DNA of 53,583 bases, from contig CAMDJV010000025.1 in NCBI GenBank assembly GCA_945901085.1, forward strand, positions 1-53,583, written 5' to 3'. The notes under the pieces are model-generated. The model had not been told where the DNA came from, ran no database searches, and saw only the letters and a program-made list of their open reading frames with translations. The translations under genes and the position numbers were made by a program. Position 1 is the stretch's first letter. Every line of letters begins with the position of its first letter. This DNA is from Rhodovarius crocodyli (lineage in GTDB: Bacteria > Pseudomonadota > Alphaproteobacteria > Acetobacterales > Acetobacteraceae). This document shows positions 16,902-25,729 of the stretch, in pieces.

Positions 16902-16963
16902 GGCGCCTATGTAGAGCACGGATCACCCGCCCGGAAGCAGGGCAATCTCGCCGCATCAGGCCA

Positions 16964-17554
16964 TCAGCCTTCGCGCAAGGCCTGGGCCAGAGCGACCAGG
17001 ATGGTCGCCGTGGCGCCCCAGATGAAGTGCCTGTCATGCGGCCAGACCCAGTATTCCCGCATCCGCCCCTTCCATTCCTTGCTCTCGCGCCGCGGTGCTG
17101 CGGGGTCGAGCAGGGTGGCGAGGGGGAATTCGAAGGCCTCCGCCACCTCGGATGGGTCGGGCATCATCGGAAAACCGGGCTCCAGCAGCCCCAGCACCGG
17201 AGTGACCATATAGCCCGTGCCGGTCTGATGCCGTGGCATGCGCCCGATGAGGCGGGGCCAGTGCCGCGGCAGGCCCACCTCCTCCTCGGCCTCGCGCAGG
17301 GCGGCCTCCTCCGGCGATTCGCCCGCCTCCAGCCTGCCACCGGGAAAGGCGACCTGGCCGGCATGAGCACTCAGATGCGCAGCCCGGCGGGTGAGCAGGA
17401 TGGCCGGCGCGCGATGCAGCACCAGCGGCACCAGCACCGCCGCCTGCCGCAAAGGCGCCTGGTTGGCGCTGGCTGCGTCATCGGCAGAACCCGGGCCCAT
17501 GGCATCAAAAAAGCCCGGCCGCGCCAGGCGATGGGCAAGTTGCTCCGGCGTCAC
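16964..17554 (-). CDS. Nudix hydrolase, CoA pyrophosphatase-like
   Basis: 196 residues. The Nudix box GGRLEAGESPEEAALREAEEEVGL fits GX5EX7REUXEEXGU. The upstream LTRRAAHLSAHAGQVAFPGGR has the LxxHxGQ(V/I)xFPGG form typical of NudL/CoA pyrophosphatases, which split CoA or oxidised CoA into 4'-phosphopantetheine and ADP derivatives. The GTG start at 17554 directly follows the TAG of the DUF1285 gene with no spacer. The next gene down is DUF6111, 62 bases away. Confidence 0.85.
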   Translation of the reverse strand: MTPEQLAHRLARPGFFDAMGPGSADDAASANQAPLRQAAVLVPLVLHRAPAILLTRRAAHLSAHAGQVAFPGGRLEAGESPEEAALREAEEEVGLPRHWPRLIGRMPRHQTGTGYMVTPVLGLLEPGFPMMPDPSEVAEAFEFPLATLLDPAAPRRESKEWKGRMREYWVWPHDRHFIWGATATILVALAQALREG

Positions 17555-18160
17555 CTATTCGGCGGCCAGTTCATGCTGCGGTACATCATCGATGGGGAAG
17601 AACACGCCCTGGCTCCATACCCCCAGCACCTGCCGCCCATCCAGGCTCTCAGCCTCAGCCAGGGCGACCAATTCATAAAACACCGCGCGATTGATCCGCG
17701 CCTCAAGCCCCGGCCGCACCATCACATAGGGGCGCGGCTCGCGTGAGATCGGGTCAAGCTGAATGCGGATCGGATGTTGGGCATCCGCCGTCACCATCTC
17801 ATCGAGATTGGTGCGAAAGCTGAGCACCTGATGCCCGCCATCATTGCGCCAGAACAACTCCACCGCGATGAAGGGCGCGTCCTCCACCGCAATAACCCCC
17901 CGCTCCACCGGGGTTTCCAGCACATAGGCCCCATCCGCATCGCGCCGCAGCACCGAGGCGAAGAGGCAGACCAACTCCTTCCGACCGATCGGGGAGTTCT
18001 TGTAATGCCAGGAGCCATCGCGCGCGATGCGGATGTCGAAATCGCCACAATCGCGCTTCGCCCTGCCGGCGCCGCCCTCAGCCGCGCCTGTGACGAGCCC
18101 GCCCAGCAAGCCACCGTCCAGCCCCACCGCATTCCGTGCTTTGTCCAAAGGCCCCGCCAC
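17555..18160 (-). CDS. DUF1285 domain-containing protein
   Basis: About 201 residues, with the conserved core CGDFDIRIARDGSWHYKNSPIGRKELVCLFASVLRRDADG and later YELVALAE and VWSQGVFFPID. No ATG lies near the expected beginning; GTG 18160, preceded by GGAAG, gives the normal family length, while GTG 18187 or 18127 are alternatives. Longer versions would run under the divergent MoxR gene. Divergent DUF1285/MoxR arrangement is common in alphaproteobacteria. Function unknown. Confidence 0.78.
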   Translation of the reverse strand: MAGPLDKARNAVGLDGGLLGGLVTGAAEGGAGRAKRDCGDFDIRIARDGSWHYKNSPIGRKELVCLFASVLRRDADGAYVLETPVERGVIAVEDAPFIAVELFWRNDGGHQVLSFRTNLDEMVTADAQHPIRIQLDPISREPRPYVMVRPGLEARINRAVFYELVALAEAESLDGRQVLGVWSQGVFFPIDDVPQHELAAE

Positions 18161-18218
18161 CCTTAAGCTTCCCGTCCGACTGCCCACATAAGGGTTATAT
18201 AGGAAGGCTTCGTGCCGG

Positions 18219-19212
<994 letters not shown>

Positions 19213-19220
<8 letters not shown>

Positions 19221-20067
19221 CGCCGTCCTGCGCGCCGAGGCGCTCGGCGCCCATCTGCCGCCCCTGGTGGTGGAGGCCGAGCGCGTGGCCAGCACTGTCA
19301 TGCAGGGCGTGCATGGCCGCAGGCGGGCGGGCATGGGCGATAGTTTCTGGCAATTCCGCCCCTACCTGGCCGGCGATGCCGCCGCCCGGGTGGATTGGCG
19401 GCAATCCGCCAAGGCCGAGCGGCTCTATCTGCGCGAAACCGAGTGGGAGGCAGCGCAGAGCGTGGTGCTCTGGCGCGATGGCGGCCCGCGCATGCAATGG
19501 CGCAGCCATTTGGCCGAGGTGACCAAGAAGGAGCGCGCCTCCCTGCTGCTGCTGGCCCTCGCCGCCCTGCTGCTGCGTGGCGGCGAGCGGGTGCGGCTGC
19601 TGCCCGGCCCGCCACGGAGTTTCCAAGGCCGCGGCGCGCTGCCCGCTTTGGCTGAAGCCCTCGCCCTCGCACCCGAAGCCTCGCCCAGTGCGGCCGATGC
19701 CCTCCCCCGCCACGCCCGCATAGTCATGTTCTCCGATTTTCTCGGCCCGCTGGAGGAAACCCGCGCCATCGCCGCGCAACTTGCCGCGCGCCCGCTCAGC
19801 GGCCGCCTGCTGCAGATCATGGACCCCGCCGAGGAAAGCCTGCCCTATGCCGGCCGTCGCCGCTTCGAGGGGCTGCTGGGTGAATTGCCGGCGATCCTGC
19901 CCCGGGTGGAAGCGGTGCGTGACCTCTACGCCGCGCGGCTGGCAGCCCAGCGCGCGGGCTTGGCCGATATGGCCGGCGGGCTGGGCTGGAGCTTTTCCAC
20001 CCACCGCACCGATGCGCGGCCAGAGACGGCACTTCTGGCGCTGTGGCAGGGCCTGGCCCCGGCATGA
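19213..20067 (+). CDS. DUF58 domain-containing protein
   Basis: 284 residues. The DUF58 signature is GMGDSFWQFRPYLAGDAAARVDWRQSAK (residues 41-68), followed by a vWA-like fold with RIVMFSDFLGPLEE. The start is TTG 19213, overlapping the MoxR stop by eight bases; no better start exists. DUF58 proteins are the usual partners of MoxR ATPases. The next gene overlaps its stop as ATGA. Confidence 0.85.
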
Positions 20068-22742
20068 TCGTTTTCGCAGCACCCTGGCTGCTGCTGGCGC
20101 TGCTCGGCCTGCCCCTTCTCTATTGGCTGCTGCGCGTCACGCCCCCGCAGCCGCGCGCGCAAAGCTTTCCGGCGATCGAATTGCTGCGTGACCTGCCAGT
20201 GACCGAGGAAAGCCCCGCCCGCACCCCCTGGTGGGTGCTGCTGATGCGCCTGGCCGCCGCCGCCTTGCTGATCCTCGGCCTCGCACGCCCCGTTTGGGGC
20301 CCGGGGGCGGAGAGCGAAGGCCCAGGGCCGCTCCTGCTGGTGATGGATGATGGCTGGGCCGCAGCCCCGGATTGGGCACCGCGCATGGCCGCCGGCCTCG
20401 CCGCACTCGACCGCGCGGCGCGGCAGGCCCGCCCCGCGGCCCTGCTCGCCACCGCCCCCACCGAAACCGCCGCCCCCCCCCGCGTGCTGGGGCCAATGCC
20501 GGCGGCGGATTTGCGTTCCAGGCTGCTCGTGCTGCGGCCAAAACCCTGGCCGACCGATCCACATGCCGCCGCCCAGGCGCTGTCAGAGTGGCGCGCCGCC
20601 CATCCCGGCCCGCTCACCAGCCTGCACATCACCGATGGGCTGGAGGCCGCGCTCCTGCATGGCCCCCTCACCGCCGCCGGCCCGCTGAGCCTGATGCGAT
20701 CACAGGAGCGCCCCCGCCGCATACTGGCCGCGCCCCGCGCCGAGCCGGACCGGCTGCATGTCACGCTGCGGCAAACCCCGCTGCCCATCGCCTCCCAGGC
20801 CGCGGTGCTGGCGCGCACCGCCGATGGCCGCGCCCTGGCCCGCGCCGTGCTGGCCATCCCACCCAGCGCCACCGAGGCCACCGCCGCGCTCGAATTGCCG
20901 CTGGAAATCCGCAATCAGGTGGTGCGGCTGGAGATCGAGAACGAGGCCGGGGCCGCCGCCGTGGCGCTGCTGGATGAGCGGTTCCGCCGCCGCCCCGTCG
21001 GGCTGCTGCCCGGCGCTGAGGAGGGGGCCGATGCGCCGCTGATCGGCGATCTTTTCTATCTCGACCGTGCCCTGGCCCCCTTCGCCGAACTCCGCCGCGG
21101 CACCCTTGATGCCCTGCTGGCCCGGCCCATCGCCGTGCTGGTGCTGGCCGACCGCCCGGTGGCGCCGGGGCGGGAGGAGCAATTGCTGTCGCAATGGGTC
21201 CAGGCCGGCGGCACGCTGCTGCGCTTTGCCGGATCGCGCGTGGCCGAAAGGCCCGATGCGCTGCTGCCGGTGCCATTGCGCGCCGAGCGCGCGCTTGGCG
21301 GCGGGCTCACCTGGGAACAGCCGCAATCCCTGGCCGGTTTCGCCGATACCTCGCCCTTTGCCGGCCTGATTGTGCCGGCCGAGATCGCCATCGAGCGCCA
21401 GGTCCTGGCCGAGCCCAGCCCGCGCCTCGCCGAGCGCAGCTGGGCCCGCCTCTCCGACGGCACGCCGCTGGTCACCGCCGAAACCCGTGGCCAGGGCCGG
21501 ATCATCCTCTTCCACATCACCGCCACGGCGGAATGGTCCAACCTGCCGCTTTCGGGGCTTTTCGTGCAAATGCTCCGCCGCGTGGTCGCCCTCTCCGCCG
21601 GCGTGGCCGGCGTGCCGGAGGGCGAGGCCGCGCTGGCGCCGGTCGAAAGCCTCGATGGTTTCGGCCGCGCTGTACCCCCGCCGCCGGCCGCCGCCGCCAT
21701 CGCCGCGCCGGCGCTGGAGAGCACCATCCCATCGCCCCGCCACCCGCCGGGCTGGTACGGCATTCCCGGCGCCGACAGCGCCTATCGCCGCGCCCTGAAT
21801 CTGGGTGCGGCATTGTCCCACCCACAGCCCCTGGCCCCAGCGCCCCCGGATGCGCGCCTGCTGCCGCTGGAGAGCCTGCCAACCGAGCGCGACCTCGGCC
21901 CGTGGCTGCTGGCGGTGGCGCTTGTGCTGCTCGCGGCGGATTTGCTGGTCTCGCTGCGCCTGCGCGGGCTGCTGGTATGGCGCGCAGCGGCTTTGGCCCT
22001 GGCCCTGGCCCTGCCGGCCCAGGCGCAAACCGCCCCTGAAGGCGCCCCCGCCCTCGCCACCCGCCTCGCCTATGTGGTCAGCGGTGATGAGGCGCTGGAT
22101 GAATTGCAGCGCCAGGGCCTCGCCGGCCTGTCGGATTTCGTGAATCGTCGCACCGCCGCCGCCCTGGCCGAGCCCATGGCGGTGGTGCCGGGCGAGAGTG
22201 ATCTGGCGATGTTCCCGCTGCTCTATTGGGCCATCTCGCCCAATGCAGCGCCGCCCTCCGCCGCGGCTTTGGCCGCCCTAAACGCCTTCATGCGCAATGG
22301 CGGCATCATCCTCTTCGACACCCGTGACGATGGCTCGGGCGAGGGGTTTTCCCCCGGCTCACGCGCCGCCCTGCGCCGCATCACCCAGGGGCTGGCCATC
22401 CCCGCTTTGGCGCCGGTTGCGGAGGATCACGTGCTGCGCCGGGCCTTCTACCTGCTCCACGAATTGCCCGGCCGCTTCGCCGGCGGCCAGGTTTGGGCGG
22501 CGCGGGACCAGGACCGGGCGAATGACAGCGTCTCCCCCGTCATCATCGGCGGGCATGACTGGGCCGGCGCCTGGGCTGTGGATGGCCGCGGCCAGAACCT
22601 GCATGCCGCCATTCCCGGCGGCACAAGGCAACGCATCCTGGCCTATCGCTTTGGGGTGAATCTGGTGATCTACGCCCTCACCGGCAATTATAAGGGTGAC
22701 CAGGTGCATGTCCCTGCCATCCTGGAGCGGCTGGGCCAGTGA
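20064..22742 (+). CDS. BatA-N / DUF4159 large membrane protein
   Basis: 892 residues from ATG 20064 (ATGA overlap with the DUF58 stop). The N-terminus MIVFAAPWLLLALLGLPLLYWLLR with a second helix WWVLLMRLAAAALLILGLARP is the BatA/Aerotolerance N-terminal domain. A long periplasmic or soluble middle follows, then a transmembrane segment near residue 620 (WLLAVALVLLAADLLVSLRL) and a C-terminal DUF4159 domain (FVNRRTAAAL, MFPLLYWAISPNA, FMRNGGIILFDTRDDG). Probable membrane scaffold of the MoxR system; biochemical role unknown. Confidence 0.87.
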   Translation: MIVFAAPWLLLALLGLPLLYWLLRVTPPQPRAQSFPAIELLRDLPVTEESPARTPWWVLLMRLAAAALLILGLARPVWGPGAESEGPGPLLLVMDDGWAAAPDWAPRMAAGLAALDRAARQARPAALLATAPTETAAPPRVLGPMPAADLRSRLLVLRPKPWPTDPHAAAQALSEWRAAHPGPLTSLHITDGLEAALLHGPLTAAGPLSLMRSQERPRRILAAPRAEPDRLHVTLRQTPLPIASQAAVLARTADGRALARAVLAIPPSATEATAALELPLEIRNQVVRLEIENEAGAAAVALLDERFRRRPVGLLPGAEEGADAPLIGDLFYLDRALAPFAELRRGTLDALLARPIAVLVLADRPVAPGREEQLLSQWVQAGGTLLRFAGSRVAERPDALLPVPLRAERALGGGLTWEQPQSLAGFADTSPFAGLIVPAEIAIERQVLAEPSPRLAERSWARLSDGTPLVTAETRGQGRIILFHITATAEWSNLPLSGLFVQMLRRVVALSAGVAGVPEGEAALAPVESLDGFGRAVPPPPAAAAIAAPALESTIPSPRHPPGWYGIPGADSAYRRALNLGAALSHPQPLAPAPPDARLLPLESLPTERDLGPWLLAVALVLLAADLLVSLRLRGLLVWRAAALALALALPAQAQTAPEGAPALATRLAYVVSGDEALDELQRQGLAGLSDFVNRRTAAALAEPMAVVPGESDLAMFPLLYWAISPNAAPPSAAALAALNAFMRNGGIILFDTRDDGSGEGFSPGSRAALRRITQGLAIPALAPVAEDHVLRRAFYLLHELPGRFAGGQVWAARDQDRANDSVSPVIIGGHDWAGAWAVDGRGQNLHAAIPGGTRQRILAYRFGVNLVIYALTGNYKGDQVHVPAILERLGQ

Positions 22743-24817
22743 TGCAGCAATTCACCACCCTCGATGTCGCGCCCATCATCCCACTCTGGCTGCTGGCGGC
22801 GGCGGCCGGGCTTTCGGCGCTGGCGTTGCTGCCTGGTTTTTTACGCCGGGCACGCGGCATCTGGTGGCGCGCCGCCGCCTTTGCCGCGCTGCTCCTCGCC
22901 CTGGCCAATCCCCGGCTGGTGGAAGAAACCCGCGAACTCCGCCCCGATATCGCCCTGCTGGTGGTCGATGCCTCCGACAGCACGCAACTCGTCCCCGGCC
23001 GTGCCGCCGCCATGGCCGCCGCGCGCCAAACCCTTGAGGCCCGGCTCGGCCGGCTCGACAATCTCGAATTGCGCGTGGTGGAGGTGCCCGAGGGCGGCAA
23101 TCAGGGCACAAGGCTCTTCACCGCGCTGGAACGCGCTTTGGCGCAGACCCCGCGCGCGCGCCTCGCCGGCGTGCTCGCCCTCACCGATGGCCAGGTGCAT
23201 GACGTGCCCCCCACCCCGCCGCTCGATGCGCCCTTCCACCTCCTGCTGCCCGGCCGCCCGGGCGAGATGGATCGGCGGCTGCGGGTGATCGAGGCGCCGG
23301 GCTTTGGCATTGTCGGCCGCACGGTGGAATTGCGCGTGGCGGTGGATGATCTGGGCCTCGACAACGCCCCCGGCACGGCGCGGCTGACCATCCGGCGCGA
23401 CGGCGCCGCCGCCACCGAGGAAGCAGTGCCGGTGGGGCGCGAGCACCGCATCGCGGTGCCCATCGAACGCGGCGGCCCCACCGTGCTCGAATTGCTGGCC
23501 GAGCCGCGTGCTGGAGAGGTGTCAGCGGCCAATAACCGCGCCGTCATCACCATCAATGGCGTGCGTGACCGGTTGCGGGTTCTGCTCGTCAGCGGCGAGC
23601 CGCATGCGGGTGAGCGCACCTGGCGGCGGCTGCTCAAGGCCGATCCGGGCGTGGATCTGGTGCACTTCACCATCCTCCGCCCGCCGGAGAAGGATGACCT
23701 GACGCCGCTGAATGAATTGGCGCTCATCGCCTTCCCGGTGCGCGAATTATTCCAGGTGAAGCTGCGCGAATTCGACCTCATCGTCTTCGACCGCTTCGCC
23801 AATCGCGGCATTCTGCCGCCGGCCTATATGCGCAACATTGCCGAATTCGTCCGCGCTGGCGGCGCGCTGCTGGTCAGTGTGGGGCCGGAATTCTCCGGCC
23901 CCGCCAGCCTGGCCAATACCCCGCTGGCAGCCGTGCTGCCGGCCCGGCCGGTGGCGCCGCCGAATGCCATTCAGGAAACCCCCTTCCGCCCGCGAATCTC
24001 CGATGCCGGCCGCCGCCACCCGGTGACCGATGGGCTGCAACCCGGCCCTGAGCCCGAATGGGGCCGCTGGTACCGCTACCTGCGCAGCGAGGCGCGCGGC
24101 GGCACCACGGTGATGGAAGCCCCCGAGGGCGCGCCGCTGCTGCAGCTTGACCGGGTGGGGCAGGGCCGTGTCGCCCTGCTGCTGAGCGACCATATCTGGC
24201 TCTGGGCGCGCGGCCATGAGGGCGGTGGCCCGCAGCAGGAGCTTCTCCGCCGCATGGCGCATTGGCTGATGCGCGAGCCTGAATTGGAGGAGGAGGATCT
24301 CACCGCGCGAATCGAAGCCGGCCGGCTGCAGGTGGTCCGCCGCAGCCTCGCCCCCGGCCCGCCGCCTGAGATCGTGATCACCGCGCCCGATGGTTCCACC
24401 CAGCGCCTGCCCCTGGCACCCAGCAGCGGTGGCCGCGCCACGGCCGAAGCGGAGGCCATGGCGGCGGGGATGTGGCAGGCCAGCGATGGCCGCCGCCAGG
24501 CCTATGCCGCCGCAGTGCCGGCCAACCCCGCGGAACTGGCGGATTTGCGCGCCTCGCCCGAGCGGATGGCGGCGCTGCTGCAAGCCAATGGCGGGGCCAT
24601 CCGCTGGCTGGGTGATGGCAGCCGGCTGCCCGAATTGCGCCGGGTGACGGCTGGGCGTGACATGGCGGGGGCGGGTGCTGCCGGCTGGATTGGCCTGCGG
24701 CGCAATGCCGACCACTCTGTGACCGGCATCTCAGCCCTGCCGCTGCTGCCGCCCTGGCTGGCACTGCCGCTGCTTCTCGGCCTCGCCCTGCTGGCATGGC
24801 GGCGGGAGGCGCGTTAG
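22739..24817 (+). CDS. vWA / glutamine-amidotransferase-like membrane protein of MoxR operon
   Basis: 692 residues. It starts GTG-ATG at 22739/22742, overlapping the DUF4159 stop as GTGA or TGATG. Two N-terminal helices (LWLLAAAAGLSALALLPGFL and AAAFAALLLALANP) precede a vWA-like region beginning DIALLVVDASDSTQ, then a class I GATase-like fold (RLRVLLVSGEPHAGERTW, GGALLVSVGPEFSG) without an obvious catalytic Cys, and a C-terminal helix LPPWLALPLLLGLALLAW. It is the usual fourth member of this MoxR cluster in alphaproteobacteria. The amidotransferase-like part is probably structural. Confidence 0.82.
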   Translation: MMQQFTTLDVAPIIPLWLLAAAAGLSALALLPGFLRRARGIWWRAAAFAALLLALANPRLVEETRELRPDIALLVVDASDSTQLVPGRAAAMAAARQTLEARLGRLDNLELRVVEVPEGGNQGTRLFTALERALAQTPRARLAGVLALTDGQVHDVPPTPPLDAPFHLLLPGRPGEMDRRLRVIEAPGFGIVGRTVELRVAVDDLGLDNAPGTARLTIRRDGAAATEEAVPVGREHRIAVPIERGGPTVLELLAEPRAGEVSAANNRAVITINGVRDRLRVLLVSGEPHAGERTWRRLLKADPGVDLVHFTILRPPEKDDLTPLNELALIAFPVRELFQVKLREFDLIVFDRFANRGILPPAYMRNIAEFVRAGGALLVSVGPEFSGPASLANTPLAAVLPARPVAPPNAIQETPFRPRISDAGRRHPVTDGLQPGPEPEWGRWYRYLRSEARGGTTVMEAPEGAPLLQLDRVGQGRVALLLSDHIWLWARGHEGGGPQQELLRRMAHWLMREPELEEEDLTARIEAGRLQVVRRSLAPGPPPEIVITAPDGSTQRLPLAPSSGGRATAEAEAMAAGMWQASDGRRQAYAAAVPANPAELADLRASPERMAALLQANGGAIRWLGDGSRLPELRRVTAGRDMAGAGAAGWIGLRRNADHSVTGISALPLLPPWLALPLLLGLALLAWRREAR

Positions 24818-24826
24818 AACCACCCC

Positions 24827-25492
24827 ATGCGCATCCTTCCCGCCCTTATCACCCTCTCCCTTCTTCTGCCCGCCGCCGCCATGGCGCAGGGCCGCATGGG
24901 CGCCAATAATCCGGCGATGCGCCCGCCCGAGGCGCCGCGCGCACAAGATAGGCCCGCCGGCCTGCCCGGGCTCACCGCCAGGCCCAGCCAGGTCATTCCG
25001 CCGACGACCATCCCCTCCTCGATGAACCCCAATGATGCACTATTCGATGCGATCTCGCGCGGCGATGTGCCCACGGCGCGCGAGGCGGTGGCGCGCGGGG
25101 CGGACACCAATGCCCGCAACGCGCTGGGGCTGACGGCGGTGGATTCGGCCGTGGATCAGGGCCGGCCGGACATGATCTTCTACCTGCTCTCCCTGCGCGG
25201 CTCCGCCGGTTCCGCCGCCGCGCCCGAGGGCAATACCCCGCCGCCGCCAGCGCGCAACCGCGCCGCCCAGCGCGAGCCCCGGCCCAGCCCCACCGCACCC
25301 GCCGCCACCGCCCCGGTGCGCGACCCGGCACCGGCGCGCACCGCCCGGCTCTTTGCCAATGATGGCGGCGCGGCGCAGCCGCAAATGGGCTTCCTGGGCT
25401 TTGACGCCGGCCGCGCCGCGGGTGCCACCGCCAGCCATCCGCATGAATCGCGCAGCCGTGGCGAGGCGCGTCGGCAACGCGCCCCGGGTTAG
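24827..25492 (+). CDS. Exported ankyrin-repeat protein
   Basis: 221 residues from ATG 24827. Signal peptide MRILPALITLSLLLPAAAMAQG, then Pro/Ala-rich sequence, then one to two ankyrin repeats (NDALFDAISRGDVPTAREAVARGADTNARNALGLTAVDSAV and MIFYLLSLRG). The C-terminal 80 residues are Pro/Ala-rich and low complexity. Likely periplasmic protein-protein interaction module. Its TAG stop is the first three bases of repeat copy 2, so the present C-terminus may have been set by that insertion. It lies 10 bases after the MoxR operon and may belong to it. Confidence 0.75.
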   Translation: MRILPALITLSLLLPAAAMAQGRMGANNPAMRPPEAPRAQDRPAGLPGLTARPSQVIPPTTIPSSMNPNDALFDAISRGDVPTAREAVARGADTNARNALGLTAVDSAVDQGRPDMIFYLLSLRGSAGSAAAPEGNTPPPPARNRAAQREPRPSPTAPAATAPVRDPAPARTARLFANDGGAAQPQMGFLGFDAGRAAGATASHPHESRSRGEARRQRAPG

Positions 25493-25588
25493 CAGGCCGC
25501 TGAAAAACGACAGCGATGGAGAATGAGATCGAGGGGCAAAGCCCTTTCGTTCTTTCTTTCCCTCCGCCATCAGCGTTCTCCAGTAGCC
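25490..25588. repeat. Dispersed quasi-palindromic intergenic repeat, copy 2
   Basis: Begins TAGCAGGCCGCTGAAAAACG, where TAG is the ankyrin gene stop. Core GATCGAGGGGCAAAGCCC at 25527-25544, then TTTCGTTCTTTC, CCGCCATCAGCG and TCCAGTAGCC. The ends GGCCGCTGAAAAACG (25495-25509) and CGTTCTCCAGTAGCC (25574-25588) are imperfect inverted repeats (11 of 15). Closely matches copy 1 at 5996. Confidence 0.65.
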
Positions 25589-25593
25589 CCCGA

Positions 25594-25716
25594 GGCCATT
25601 TCCAAGCCTTGCGGCTTTGCACCCGGTGAAATGGCCCCAGGCTCGGGTAACCACCCCGCCCCTTGGGAAAGAATTTCCCAAGCGATAAGATCGCTTGCTT
25701 TGGGAAAAACTTTCCC
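25594..25716 (+). promoter_or_regulatory. Structured leader upstream of the HTH-carA gene
   Basis: Four inverted repeats lie in series. GGCCATTTC (25594-25602) pairs with GAAATGGCC (25628-25636) and encloses AAGCC (25604-25608) with GGCTT (25613-25617). CTTGGGAAA (25662-25670) pairs with TTTCCCAAG (25674-25682). AAGCGA (25680-25685) pairs with TCGCTT (25691-25696). GGGAAA (25702-25707) pairs with TTTCCC (25711-25716). The TTTCCCAA of 25674-25681 can instead pair with TTTGGGAAA at 25699-25707, so the structures compete. The block ends 13 bases before the ATG. A regulatory leader is inference; a decayed repeat is the alternative. Confidence 0.5.
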
Positions 25717-25729
25717 GCATAGCCCTCCC

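Noticed and set aside
22739-24817. Active glutamine amidotransferase
   Set aside because: The GATase-like fold segment has no recognisable nucleophile-elbow Cys, so enzymatic activity is not supported.
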